NCBI GenBank assembly: GCA_023439545.1 | Contig: JAEXNT010000031.1 | Location: forward strand, 1-64,000 | Reading direction: 5' to 3' | Length of the DNA: 64,000 bases | DNA from: Bacillota bacterium | GTDB taxonomy: Bacteria; Bacillota; Clostridia; Acetivibrionales; DTU013 | Part shown: positions 50,101 to 58,605 of the stretch, in pieces | How positions within the stretch are numbered: the first letter of the stretch is position 1 | How the letters are laid out: the number at the start of each line of letters is the position of its first letter | Made by a program: the position numbers and the translations under genes | Notes under the pieces: generated by a model | Database searches by the model: none | Told to the model about the DNA's origin: nothing | Seen by the model: the letters and a program-made list of their open reading frames with translations, nothing else

Positions 50101-51525
50101 ATGAAAAAGATTAAAGCTCTGAGTTTGATCTTGAGTATGTTCATGCTGGTATCCGTTGCGGCATGCTCTAACTCCGGAACATCGGACGGGGAAGCCTCGG
50201 CTTCAACAGCGGCAACAGCGGCCGGAACTACGGGTGGTTCCGCGGCGGCGCCTGCTGTTGATACCATTACAATGTGGTCTAACGATACACATGACCAATC
50301 CGTCTACAACAAGGTAATTGAAGATTTCAACAACACGACCGGCAAGGAAAAAGGAATCGTCGTAAATTACACGGTATACGGAAGCGACTACTACAATGCT
50401 CTCGATGTAGCCGTCACCGCAGGTGAAGGCCCCGATATTTTCAAATCCAACAAGGTCGGCAAGTATTCCGAGGCAGGCTATATTATGCCCTGGGACGATA
50501 TCCCGGCTCTGAAGACCTTTGTTGACAGGTTTGCCGGCTATAATGCACCCGGATACGGTCTGTTCGGCGGAAAAACTTACGCTGTTCCGATCCGTGTTAC
50601 AAATTACGGTCTCGCCCTGAATATGGACATATTCAAAAAGAATAATCTTAAAGAGCCTGCAACCTGGGATGAGATGAGAGAGGCAGCAAAGGTCATCACC
50701 AAGAACGGCAAAGGTCAGATCTACGGTTATGATCTGGCAATGGGCTACGGCAGCTACAATTACTTTTATGTAAATCTTCCGAGCGCCGCAACTACCGGTG
50801 ACGAATATTTCAACCACACAACCGGCAAATACGATTTCGTGTCGCTTGAAGGCTTCTTCAATCATTTGCGCGACATAATAAAGGACGGCAGCATGTTCCC
50901 CGGCTTCGAAACAATGGATGGGGATACTGCAAGAGCACAGTTTTCGGCAGGTAACATCGGTATGGTCGGCGTAATGTCTTCAGACGTTGCTACCTTCAAA
51001 AACCAATTCCCCTGCAATTTTGAATGGAAGGTCATACCGTACCCTGTAAAGGATGCAAGCCAGCATTACAAGTATCCGACCGGCGTTTCACTGTCCTACG
51101 TGATCAGCTCGAACGTCGCGAAAAAAGGCGTACAGGATAAGGTTGCCGATTTCCTGAACGTTCTCTACTCCGACAAGACCTTTGTCGACACCTACCAAAA
51201 CCAGTTCGACATATCGATCCTCGGTGATGAGATTACAAGCAAGGCTTCTGTCGATAAACTCGATCCGAACTGGGTGACCTTCTCGGATATGGATATCTTC
51301 GCAATCAAGAAGCCTAATCCTGACAGTGACCTCAGCATAGAAGGCGAGTCGTACCAGGATGTGTACAACAAGATAATCACAGGCATGGCGGATGTGCACA
51401 CTGCGCTTGCGGATCTTGACAAACGTTACAATGAAGCCCTCGACGTTGCTGTTAAAGACGGCAAGGTCAAAATCGAGAATTATATCGACAAAAATATAAG
51501 CGAAAAGATGGCTTGGACCAAATAA
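50101..51525 (+). CDS. Extracellular sugar-binding lipoprotein (family 1), second module
   Basis: The ~474-residue precursor has a lipoprotein signal with lipobox VAAC (Cys22) and a Ser/Ala/Thr/Gly-rich linker. The mature CUT1-type binding protein has ITMWSNDTHDQS, AGEGPDIFKSN and YGLALNMDIFKKNNL. It captures an oligosaccharide outside the cell for the permeases downstream. ATG 50101 follows GCGGGGGGTT. A structured intergenic element separates it from the permeases. Confidence 0.92.
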   Translation: MKKIKALSLILSMFMLVSVAACSNSGTSDGEASASTAATAAGTTGGSAAAPAVDTITMWSNDTHDQSVYNKVIEDFNNTTGKEKGIVVNYTVYGSDYYNALDVAVTAGEGPDIFKSNKVGKYSEAGYIMPWDDIPALKTFVDRFAGYNAPGYGLFGGKTYAVPIRVTNYGLALNMDIFKKNNLKEPATWDEMREAAKVITKNGKGQIYGYDLAMGYGSYNYFYVNLPSAATTGDEYFNHTTGKYDFVSLEGFFNHLRDIIKDGSMFPGFETMDGDTARAQFSAGNIGMVGVMSSDVATFKNQFPCNFEWKVIPYPVKDASQHYKYPTGVSLSYVISSNVAKKGVQDKVADFLNVLYSDKTFVDTYQNQFDISILGDEITSKASVDKLDPNWVTFSDMDIFAIKKPNPDSDLSIEGESYQDVYNKIITGMADVHTALADLDKRYNEALDVAVKDGKVKIENYIDKNISEKMAWTK

Positions 51526-51559
51526 ACCTCAGATTTAAAACGTAAGTCGAATTCAGCAG

Positions 51560-51620
51560 TGCCTCTAAATCAAAGAACCCGAATAATGTCCATGATTTAG
51601 AGGCATTTGCTCTTATTCGG
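51560..51620 (+). other. Hairpin with potential pseudoknot between binding-protein and permease genes
   Basis: A perfect 13-pair stem (51560-51572 with 51593-51605) encloses a 20-base loop. Loop bases CCGAATAA (51579-51586) are fully complementary to TTATTCGG (51613-51620) just downstream, so an H-type pseudoknot or an alternative hairpin can form. There is no proper T-run. It may adjust the ratio of binding protein to permease mRNA. Confidence 0.55.
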
Positions 51621-51651
51621 CCTTATTTCTCAATAAAAAGGCGGTGTTCTT

Positions 51652-52575
51652 TTGAAAAAGGGAAAAAACGCTCTGCGCGCAGGCGCATCGGACAGGATAC
51701 AGGAAGTTTTGATGATATCCCCGATGTTTATAGGATTCTTGCTTTTTTCGATATATCCTATCATATGGGTTTTAAGATGGGCATTCTTCAAATATAACGG
51801 GTATTCGACCCCTGTGTTTATAGGCTTTGACAACTTCGTAAGGGCATTCTCGCGGGACCCCTCATATTGGAGCGCGCTGGGAAACACATTTATCATAGCC
51901 GGACTTAAAATGGTGGTTGAGATACCGCTGGCCCTGATTCTGGCGGTACTTCTTAACAACAAGGTCAGATTCAGCTCCGCATTCCGTGTCGTATACTTTC
52001 TGCCCTCCGTATTCAGCATAGCGGTCGTAGGATTGATTTTCTCCATAATGTTCAGCTCCTATAACGGTATCGTCAATGCGATTTTACGGCAATTCGGCCT
52101 GACAGCCACGAATATAGGCTGGTTCAGCGATAAATGGCACGCCCTGTTTGTAATTATACTGGTTTCGCTCTGGACTACCTTCGGCCTGAACATGATTTAC
52201 TTTCTGACCGGACTGCAGAACATTCCGGCGGCGATGTATGAAAGCGCGTCAATCGACGGCGCAAGTGAAACCCAGATGTTTTTTCATATCACGATACCGC
52301 TGGTTGCACCCGTACTGCAGCTTGTCATAATGCTCAGCGTCCTGGGAACGCTTAAAATGACGGATTTGATACTCGTCCTGACCAACGGTGCGCCAGGCGG
52401 CTCGACCGAGGTCGTAATGACGGATATTTTCAAGTATTTCTTCTCATACGGGGACACTGCGGCGACAGATGTTCAGTATGGATATGCCTCTGCTCTTGCC
52501 GTTATCACAGCCATAATACTGTGCATTGTAACGGCCATCTATCTGAGGGCCTCCAGAAAAATGCAGGAAGTATAA
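51652..52575 (+). CDS. Carbohydrate ABC transporter permease, MalF/UgpA type
   Basis: The 307-residue permease has six helices; EAA loop MYESASIDGASETQMFFHIT (~195-214). Start TTG 51652 is preceded by a weak GGCGGTG site. It pairs with the MalG-type permease 21 bases downstream. As in the first module there is no dedicated ATPase. Confidence 0.93.
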   Translation: MKKGKNALRAGASDRIQEVLMISPMFIGFLLFSIYPIIWVLRWAFFKYNGYSTPVFIGFDNFVRAFSRDPSYWSALGNTFIIAGLKMVVEIPLALILAVLLNNKVRFSSAFRVVYFLPSVFSIAVVGLIFSIMFSSYNGIVNAILRQFGLTATNIGWFSDKWHALFVIILVSLWTTFGLNMIYFLTGLQNIPAAMYESASIDGASETQMFFHITIPLVAPVLQLVIMLSVLGTLKMTDLILVLTNGAPGGSTEVVMTDIFKYFFSYGDTAATDVQYGYASALAVITAIILCIVTAIYLRASRKMQEV

Positions 52576-52596
52576 AGACGAAAGGGGAAAAGCGAA

Positions 52597-53445
52597 GTGA
52601 AAATTACGGGCAGAGCCATAGCAAAGGTTGTCATCTATCTGTTGCTGTTAATAATAACGATTTTTGCGGTTTTTCCGATCATATATATATTGCTGAGTTC
52701 TTTCAAGTCTACTCAGGAAATACTTGTGGGCGGCACAAAGCTTATACCGGTGCAGTGGCATTTTGACAATTACGTTAAGGCATGGAACCTTGCCAATTTC
52801 GGCAAACTGACTTTCAACAGCATTTATTATGCGTTTTTTATCGTAATCGGCTCCATAGCTGCTTCGATAACCTCCGGCTATGTATTTTCCAGAGGCAGGA
52901 CCAGGGTAACGAAGTTTATATACAGGATGGTGCTTGCTTCCCTTTTCGTATCGATAGGAACGCTTGCTCTGTATCCCCAGCTGAGCCTTGCGAAGGTGTT
53001 CGGCCTGAGCGGATCCCTTTGGGGGCCTATTGTTATCAGGGTTTTTGGGATGAATGCAACCGAAGTTTTTATCGCAACCGGCAATATCAACCAGATACCC
53101 AGGGAAATAGATGAGGCTGCGAAAATCGACGGCTGTAATTTTTTCAGGATATTCTGGCAGATTATTTTCCCGCTGTGCAAGCCTCTTATTGCCACTGTCG
53201 GATTGATTTCCTTCCGTACGGCCTGGAGCGACTACCTGCTTCCGTACGTGTTCACGATATCCAAAAAATCAATGTGGCCTCTGGTTGTCGGCGTCGTCAG
53301 CCTTAAGTCGAACGGCGAAGCGGTATCGCAGTGGAGCTTGATGCTTGCCGGAATAAGCATATCCATTTTGCCGATGATGATAATTTATCTCCTGCTCAAC
53401 CGTTACTTTATTGCCGGACTTACGGAAGGTTCGGTAAAAGGCTAA
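52597..53445 (+). CDS. Carbohydrate ABC transporter permease, MalG/UgpE type
   Basis: The 282-residue permease starts at GTG 52597 after AAAGGGGA. It has six helices, EAA loop IDEAAKIDGCNFFRIFWQII (~171-190) and the typical C-terminus FIAGLTEGSVKG. It forms the membrane channel with the preceding gene product. Confidence 0.93.
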   Translation: MKITGRAIAKVVIYLLLLIITIFAVFPIIYILLSSFKSTQEILVGGTKLIPVQWHFDNYVKAWNLANFGKLTFNSIYYAFFIVIGSIAASITSGYVFSRGRTRVTKFIYRMVLASLFVSIGTLALYPQLSLAKVFGLSGSLWGPIVIRVFGMNATEVFIATGNINQIPREIDEAAKIDGCNFFRIFWQIIFPLCKPLIATVGLISFRTAWSDYLLPYVFTISKKSMWPLVVGVVSLKSNGEAVSQWSLMLAGISISILPMMIIYLLLNRYFIAGLTEGSVKG

Positions 53446-53640
53446 AACTTCAGTTATTCAGTATAATTCCGATTTATACGCAATCTGACCGTTGAGGGCC
53501 GAAGCTGATGCTTTGCCGGAATCACCGGTCTTTTTGCCATTGTAATATTTACCGCATCCTGGTTTATGGATTTATCCCGGTTATCGGTTTATAATTAAAA
53601 CAATGTTTTCAGGCATAGACTACCTGATGTTAAGGAACCG

Positions 53641-55197
53641 GTGCAGCAGATGTTTTATACGATTGGCTTGCTGATGTTGTTTTCGCTGATTCTCATAATA
53701 TTCGATCACAAGGACCGCTATTGCTACCTTTTCGTAATGATGGCCCTCGGGGCTATGATTGCCTTTTTTTCAATAATATTGCATATCAATATGTTCGGGA
53801 GCTACTACTATTACAACGACGACTTTTTTTACAAACTCGATTACAATATATACAAGCTTATAACCGAAAATGTTAAAATCCCGATATCGATGAATATCAG
53901 GCTCATGAATGCCGGCGTGGCTTTGTATCTTTTTGCGATGCCGGTATTCTATATGGAATTCTGTAAAAGCGCTTTCCGCAGAATCAAATTCAAAATGCTT
54001 AACAGAGTTTCCGGCTATGCGTTATTCTTGATCCCGGTCATGTCCATGCTGATTTATGATCCGAAAGTTTCGACAATGGCTTATATAAAATACCATCAAA
54101 GCGGAAACAAAGAGCTTTTCTTCAATGCCTTAAGCGCTGCCAATACGGTCTACAAGCTGCTCGTCCTGTTTGCCATGCTTCTTCCGATTGCGGTCCTGTT
54201 TATTTATACTTCCAGAACCAAGATATTGTACATGAAAAAAAGAATAGCGCTGCTGGCCTCCGGACTGTTTCTTTTCGATGCGATATTCTATATATTCTTT
54301 TACGTAGGCCCTTTCAGCGTATCCGTATCGAAGGTCAGCAGAAGCGGGTTCTGGATATTCGAAAATTTCCAGATCAAAACCTACAGCCTGTATTTTGTAG
54401 CGCCTCTGTTCGCATTATCCACCATATCCATTTGTATATTTATTCTGCTGAGCTTCAGGATGGATGTTTCGGCGACTCCGTTCTTCGGGAGGAAACTCCA
54501 GAAAAACTTCAACCTTATGAACGACATCCTTAGTGAAACTTTGCACTCGCAAAAGAATCTGCTATTTGCCTTTCAGATACTGGCCAATAAAATCGACGAA
54601 AAGGTCGAGGGCGATAAGGGAAAAGATGAAATAGGCAGGCTGAAGGCTTTGACCGACAGCTCGCTGCACGATACGGCGGCAATGCTCGACAGCCTGCGTG
54701 AGATCAAGTATCACTACATTAACAATGGCATCGCGGGCATTGTAGACGAAGCGGTATCACAGATCTCAGTGCCCGATAATATCACGATCGAATGGGAGGC
54801 CGGCGCTTACAAGGGTCAAAAGCTAAACGGCATGTTCGACAGGTATCATTTATGTAAAGCGCTCGTCAATGTTATAAATAATTCGATAGAGGCTATTAAT
54901 AAATCGGGCAGGCCGAGTGGAAGAATAACTATCGAAATAACTTATATTTTCAACTGGATCGTTGTCTCAATCACGGACAACGGAACAGGAATAAAAAGGT
55001 CCTCAATTAACAAGATATTTACTCCGCATTATTCCAGTAAAAGCGGCAGGTTCAACTGGGGGTTGGGCCTGTCTTATACTTACAGGGTAGTAAAAGCGCA
55101 CCTCGGGCAGATTAAAATCGACAGCAGGTTCGGCAAATATACGTCTGTACTAATTATGCTGCCTTTGAGCAGGGGAGGAAAAGATGGCCGGGATTAA
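53641..55197 (+). CDS. Sensor histidine kinase with multi-helix N-terminus
   Basis: The 518-residue membrane kinase has seven or so N-terminal helices within residues 1-275, without a clear extracytoplasmic domain. A dimerisation segment follows (~290-340, SETLHSQKNLLFAFQILANK; the His of LHSQKN is the likely phospho-acceptor). The HATPase domain (~375-512) has the N box NVINNSIEAI, G1 ITDNGTGI and G2 GLGLSYTYRVV. GTG 53641 with AAGGAA fits; ATG 53650 is in frame. It overlaps the response-regulator gene by 14 bases. Possibly controls the preceding sugar importer. Confidence 0.88.
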   Translation: MQQMFYTIGLLMLFSLILIIFDHKDRYCYLFVMMALGAMIAFFSIILHINMFGSYYYYNDDFFYKLDYNIYKLITENVKIPISMNIRLMNAGVALYLFAMPVFYMEFCKSAFRRIKFKMLNRVSGYALFLIPVMSMLIYDPKVSTMAYIKYHQSGNKELFFNALSAANTVYKLLVLFAMLLPIAVLFIYTSRTKILYMKKRIALLASGLFLFDAIFYIFFYVGPFSVSVSKVSRSGFWIFENFQIKTYSLYFVAPLFALSTISICIFILLSFRMDVSATPFFGRKLQKNFNLMNDILSETLHSQKNLLFAFQILANKIDEKVEGDKGKDEIGRLKALTDSSLHDTAAMLDSLREIKYHYINNGIAGIVDEAVSQISVPDNITIEWEAGAYKGQKLNGMFDRYHLCKALVNVINNSIEAINKSGRPSGRITIEITYIFNWIVVSITDNGTGIKRSSINKIFTPHYSSKSGRFNWGLGLSYTYRVVKAHLGQIKIDSRFGKYTSVLIMLPLSRGGKDGRD

Positions 55198-55858
55198 ACT
55201 GATTATTGCCGATGATAATGAAGAAATAAGGAATCATCTGTGCGAAATAATTGAAAAGGAATCGGATGATATCGATGTTATCGGTCTTGCAAAAAGCGGT
55301 CGGGAATCAATTGAACTGACCAGGGAGCTCGTGCCGGACGTGGTGCTTATGGACGTGCAGATGGAGACCCGCACAGCCGGTATAGAAGCCATAGAACAGA
55401 TAAACGGAATTTATCCCGGAGTGAAATGCATCATGCTGACCATACATGAAAATGAGGAATACATGTTTAGAGCCTATATGGCCGGAGCTGTAGATTATAT
55501 AGTCAAAACCGACCCTACCGAAAAAATCATAAAATCCATACACGATGTGATTGACAACAGGCTGCTGCTGCGTCCGGAGGTTGCACACAAAATCATCAAC
55601 GAATACCATCGTATCAAGGAAACGCATGTGCGGATGAAGGAAACTCTGCAGGTGATGATGATGATAAGCGCAACGGAGTATGAGATACTGCAAATGGTCT
55701 ATAACGGATATACCTATAAGAATATCGCCGAAAAGAGGTATGTTGAGGAGACAACGATCCGGTCGCAGGTGAACCATATACTGAAAAAGTTCGGCAAGAA
55801 AAGGATGAAGGATGTTATCGACCTTTTACGCGAATTGAAAATTTTCGATAAGGACTGA
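55184..55858 (+). CDS. NarL/LuxR-type response regulator
   Basis: The 224-residue protein has a receiver domain (~3-125, acidic pocket IADDNEE, phospho-Asp in PDVVLMDVQ ~ residue 56, Lys in VKTDPTE). The C-terminal LuxR-like HTH is at ~155-215 (ATEYEILQMVYNGYTYKNIA...VEETTIRSQVNHILKK). It is translationally coupled to the kinase gene. Targets are unknown; the activator-type promoter before 50101 is a candidate. Confidence 0.92.
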   Translation: MAGIKLIIADDNEEIRNHLCEIIEKESDDIDVIGLAKSGRESIELTRELVPDVVLMDVQMETRTAGIEAIEQINGIYPGVKCIMLTIHENEEYMFRAYMAGAVDYIVKTDPTEKIIKSIHDVIDNRLLLRPEVAHKIINEYHRIKETHVRMKETLQVMMMISATEYEILQMVYNGYTYKNIAEKRYVEETTIRSQVNHILKKFGKKRMKDVIDLLRELKIFDKD

Positions 55859-55909
55859 TACAGGCACAGGTATTAGGATTGATAATAGCATGGGCTGTTG
55901 TGCAATAAT

Positions 55910-55945
55910 AAAAAACCGGCGGGATGACTGTCGGTCATCCGCCGG
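55910..55945 (-). terminator. Terminator of the transketolase operon
   Basis: On the minus strand, stem CCGGCGGATGAC / GTCATCCCGCCGG with a 5-base loop and one bulged base is followed by six T. The plus-strand side lacks a T-run, so the response-regulator transcript may end less cleanly. Confidence 0.85.
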
Positions 55946-56009
55946 AATAATGCCTTGGACTGCTTACTTTATGACTGCCTCACTAAATTCTGCTGCTTTA
56001 AAACTCCGG

Positions 56010-56942
56010 CTACTTTAAGAAGTCCAACGCCGATTTTTCTATACCCTTCGCGTCGAGACCATAGTAGGCGAGCAGCTCGTCATACGGGCCCGAGCTTGCA
56101 TAGGTCTTGGGTATCCCCAGACGCTTCACTCTTACCGGGCATTTTGAGCTGCATAACTCGGAAACCAGTGTTCCCAGGCCGCCGTCCGCGTAATGCTCTT
56201 CCACGGTGATGATGCCTTTTGTTTTCAGCGCCGATTCTATGACCAGTTCCTCGTCGATCGGACATACTGTCGGCATGCCAATCAGCCGGATAGAAACGCC
56301 TTGCTTTGAAAGGTTTTCGGCGGCTTCCACCGCGGCTTTTGTCGTGGAACCCGTGGATATTATGGTTACGTCTGTGCCCTCTCTGATGATGCGGCCCTTT
56401 CCGATTACGAAGGGCTGCTCGTCGAACAGGACGGGGATCTTCGGATTTCCGATGCGCATGTAGACCGGCCCCTCATGCTCCATCATGGCTTTTACCGCCG
56501 TCCTTATTTCTGTCGGATCCTGCGGCGCAAGGACCACAACGCCCGGGATCATCCTTATGATGGCGAAATCCTCGAGAGAGTGATGGGTCGCGCCCAGGTC
56601 GGAATAGGATATGCCGCAGTTACGGCCTACGACCTTGACATTCTGCTTCATATAGCCCAGATCATTCCTGAACATCTCGAACGGTCTTGATGTCACAAAA
56701 GGAGCGATAGCGCAGAATACCGGTATCCTGCCTGTCGTTGCAAGGCCTGAGGCAACGCCTATTACGCCCTGTTCCATGATTCCGCATTCAAAGTACCTGC
56801 CCGGATATTGTTTTACAAAATCTCCGAATCCGGAGCTTTTCCCGCTGTCTGCGGAAAGAACGACTATTTTTTCATTTTCTTTGGCCAGCTCTGTTACCGC
56901 TTTGCCGAATTCTTTCCTCGGATCAAGATATTCTCCGATCAT
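56010..56942 (-). CDS. Transketolase, C-terminal subunit
   Basis: The 310-residue half-enzyme contains the pyrimidine-binding (PYR) domain (~5-170: DSGKSSGFGDFVKQYPGRYF, GIMEQGVIGVASGLA with the Glu that activates ThDP) and the C-terminal domain. Together with the N-terminal subunit encoded just upstream it forms a split transketolase moving two-carbon ketol units between sugar phosphates. Overlap with the N-subunit gene is four bases. Confidence 0.93.
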   Translation of the reverse strand: MIGEYLDPRKEFGKAVTELAKENEKIVVLSADSGKSSGFGDFVKQYPGRYFECGIMEQGVIGVASGLATTGRIPVFCAIAPFVTSRPFEMFRNDLGYMKQNVKVVGRNCGISYSDLGATHHSLEDFAIIRMIPGVVVLAPQDPTEIRTAVKAMMEHEGPVYMRIGNPKIPVLFDEQPFVIGKGRIIREGTDVTIISTGSTTKAAVEAAENLSKQGVSIRLIGMPTVCPIDEELVIESALKTKGIITVEEHYADGGLGTLVSELCSSKCPVRVKRLGIPKTYASSGPYDELLAYYGLDAKGIEKSALDFLK

Positions 56943-57802
56943 CTATTTTCACCTGATTTCTGCTCCAGAGCCAGAGTTTTGTTTTTGATTTCCTTTTCAG
57001 CCTCTTCAGCCTCTTCCTTGGATGGACTCCAATAATGGAATGCAGCGTTGCCTTCTCCTTCGGACAACCCCTTGCATTTGACGGTGCGGGCGATTATAGC
57101 CGTAGGCCTGCCCTTTTCCAGGGGTATCGAGTCGAGGGTTTCTACTATCTCCTGCATGCTGTTGCCGTCTATATTCCTTACTGCCCAGCCGAATGCCCTG
57201 AAGCGCTCGTCTATGGGCGTCATGTTCATGACGTCCTCCACTTTTCCGCTGATCTGAAGACCATTGTAATCGACAAATAAAACAATATTGTCCAGATGAT
57301 AATGGGATGCCACCGAGGCCGCCTCCCAGTTGGAGCCTTCCGGCAGTTCGCCGTCTCCCATCACGACATATATCCTTGCAGCCGGATGCTCATCCCTCAT
57401 GCCCAGCGCCATACCGCAGGCTATCGATAAACCGTGTCCCAGCGCGCCCGTATTTGCTTCCACTCCAGGCAGCTTGTGCATGTCCGGATGACCCGGGATC
57501 TTTGAATGCAGGCTACCGTAGGTATCCAGCACCTCCTTTGTGAAATACCCCTTTTCTGCAAGCACTGCGTATTGAGCCAGGCACTTATGGCCTGCCGACA
57601 AAATAAAACGGTCCCTGTCTTCTTTTTTGGGATTCCTGGGATCGATATTCATCGAGTGAAAGTAAACGGCTGTGACTATATCCAGGCAGGAGAACGCCCC
57701 GCCTATGTGGCCGTGTTCGCTGGCCTTGATCATTCGTATCACATTTTCACGGCATTTTGATGCCGTCAGTTCCAAAGCGGCTATTTCATTCAAATCTGCC
57801 AT
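56939..57802 (-). CDS. Transketolase, N-terminal subunit
   Basis: The 287-residue half-enzyme carries the pyrophosphate-binding domain of ThDP: HIGGAFSCLDIVTAVYF, LGHGLSIACGMALGMR, and VMGDGELPEGSNWEAA...DYNGLQISG. Split transketolases are common in Firmicutes and occur both in the pentose phosphate pathway and in dedicated sugar routes such as apiose and sulfoquinovose breakdown. The gene touches rpiB-like stop and start (TGATG). Confidence 0.93.
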   Translation of the reverse strand: MADLNEIAALELTASKCRENVIRMIKASEHGHIGGAFSCLDIVTAVYFHSMNIDPRNPKKEDRDRFILSAGHKCLAQYAVLAEKGYFTKEVLDTYGSLHSKIPGHPDMHKLPGVEANTGALGHGLSIACGMALGMRDEHPAARIYVVMGDGELPEGSNWEAASVASHYHLDNIVLFVDYNGLQISGKVEDVMNMTPIDERFRAFGWAVRNIDGNSMQEIVETLDSIPLEKGRPTAIIARTVKCKGLSEGEGNAAFHYWSPSKEEAEEAEKEIKNKTLALEQKSGENR

Positions 57803-58242
57803 CAGATCTCACCTTTTTCATAAGAGACTATTCTGTCGACTTTTGATTTAGACCTCGAATTCGGATCGTAGGCCAATCCTAGATATTCTTTTACAAAGCA
57901 TTTTGCCGATTCTATCCCGGTAACCTGCGCACCCATTGTAATAATGTTGGCGTTATTGCTGAGCTGCGCCCTCTGCGCCTGGTATATATCGGTGACCAAA
58001 GCCGCGTAGGCGCCTTTGACTTTGTTGGCTGCAATACTGACGCCGATGCCCGTCCCGCAGATCAGGACGCCCCTGTCGCATTTGCCTGCCGCAACGTCGG
58101 TAGCTACTTTAATTGCAGTGTTTGCGTAAATTGGATCGTCGCTGCCGTAATCCACGCATTCGTGCCCCAATGATTCGATATACGGGATCAATGCCATTTT
58201 AAAATCTGTTGCGTTAGGATCGCACCCGATAGCTATTTTCAT
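57802..58242 (-). CDS. RpiB/LacAB-family sugar-phosphate isomerase
   Basis: The 146-residue aldose-ketose isomerase has the catalytic Cys in LICGTGIGVSIAANK (~65-79). The position where RpiB has a phosphate-site His (GCDH) reads GCDPNATDFKMA, and the usual His of the HNxAN segment is Ser (QLSNNANI). These changes suggest a substrate other than ribose-5-phosphate, for example a tetrose or LacB-like phosphate. It is the first gene of the minus-strand operon; its promoter carries a GntR-type operator. GGAGGTAATGAT site. Confidence 0.88.
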   Translation of the reverse strand: MKIAIGCDPNATDFKMALIPYIESLGHECVDYGSDDPIYANTAIKVATDVAAGKCDRGVLICGTGIGVSIAANKVKGAYAALVTDIYQAQRAQLSNNANIITMGAQVTGIESAKCFVKEYLGLAYDPNSRSKSKVDRIVSYEKGEI

Positions 58243-58286
58243 ATCATTACCTCCATTTTATTGAATATCCGGTTTGAATTTTAACT

Positions 58287-58328
58287 TGTATATACCTGTA
58301 TAATATAATAAGGTTTCTGATTTGTCAA
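58287..58328 (-). promoter_or_regulatory. Promoter and operator of the isomerase-transketolase operon
   Basis: On the minus strand: TTGACA (58328-58323), 17 bases, TATTAT (58305-58300), then the operator GGTATATACA (58296-58287), four bases after the -10. This matches the TGTATATACA sites at 58441-58450 and 61883-61892 with one mismatch. Confidence 0.8.
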
Positions 58329-58366
58329 CTGCATGCTGATCGTTATTGAATGAATGCATCGCAAAA

Positions 58367-58397
58367 GTGAAACAAAAGAACCGCCCCTGCGTTTCAG
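58367..58397. repeat. 31-bp dispersed palindromic repeat, copy 2 (reverse orientation)
   Basis: GTGAAAC at the start and GTTTCAG at the end enclose a core that is the diverged reverse complement of copy 1 at 5700-5730 (AGAACCGCCCCTG versus AGAACCGTCCCCCTG). The length is identical, 31 bases. It lies between the divergent promoters of the sugar-phosphate cluster. Confidence 0.65.
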
Positions 58398-58406
58398 TTA
58401 ATAATC

Positions 58407-58451
58407 TTGACTGTAGGTAATGCCGATGCTAGAATAAAGCTGTATATACAG
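58407..58451 (+). promoter_or_regulatory. Promoter and operator of the hexokinase-dhaKL operon
   Basis: TTGACT (58407-58412), 17 bases, TAGAAT (58430-58435), then a perfect 12-base palindrome CTGTATATACAG (58440-58451). A weaker half-similar site GTGGTATATAG follows near 58460. The layout matches the two other GntR-regulated promoters. A ~150-base leader of no recognised structure separates it from the start at 58606. Confidence 0.8.
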
Positions 58452-58605
58452 GTAAGTACAGTGGTATATAGTTATAATTACTGTAATAATAAGTCATTAT
58501 AAGCTTAATGGCTGAAAAAATATACAGTTTATTTGTTCCAAGCAGGATGTTCAGCGCCCTTGAGGCGCGAATTACAATTAAAACATCCGAAAAGGAGAAA
58601 AACGT

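Noticed and set aside
56010..58242. Sulfoquinovose (sulfo-transketolase) pathway, which also uses split transketolase and an RpiB-like isomerase
   Set aside because: No sulfoquinovosidase, sulfoacetaldehyde reductase or sulfonate exporter is present; the linked DhaK/DhaL-like genes fit a tetrose or apiose-like scheme better.
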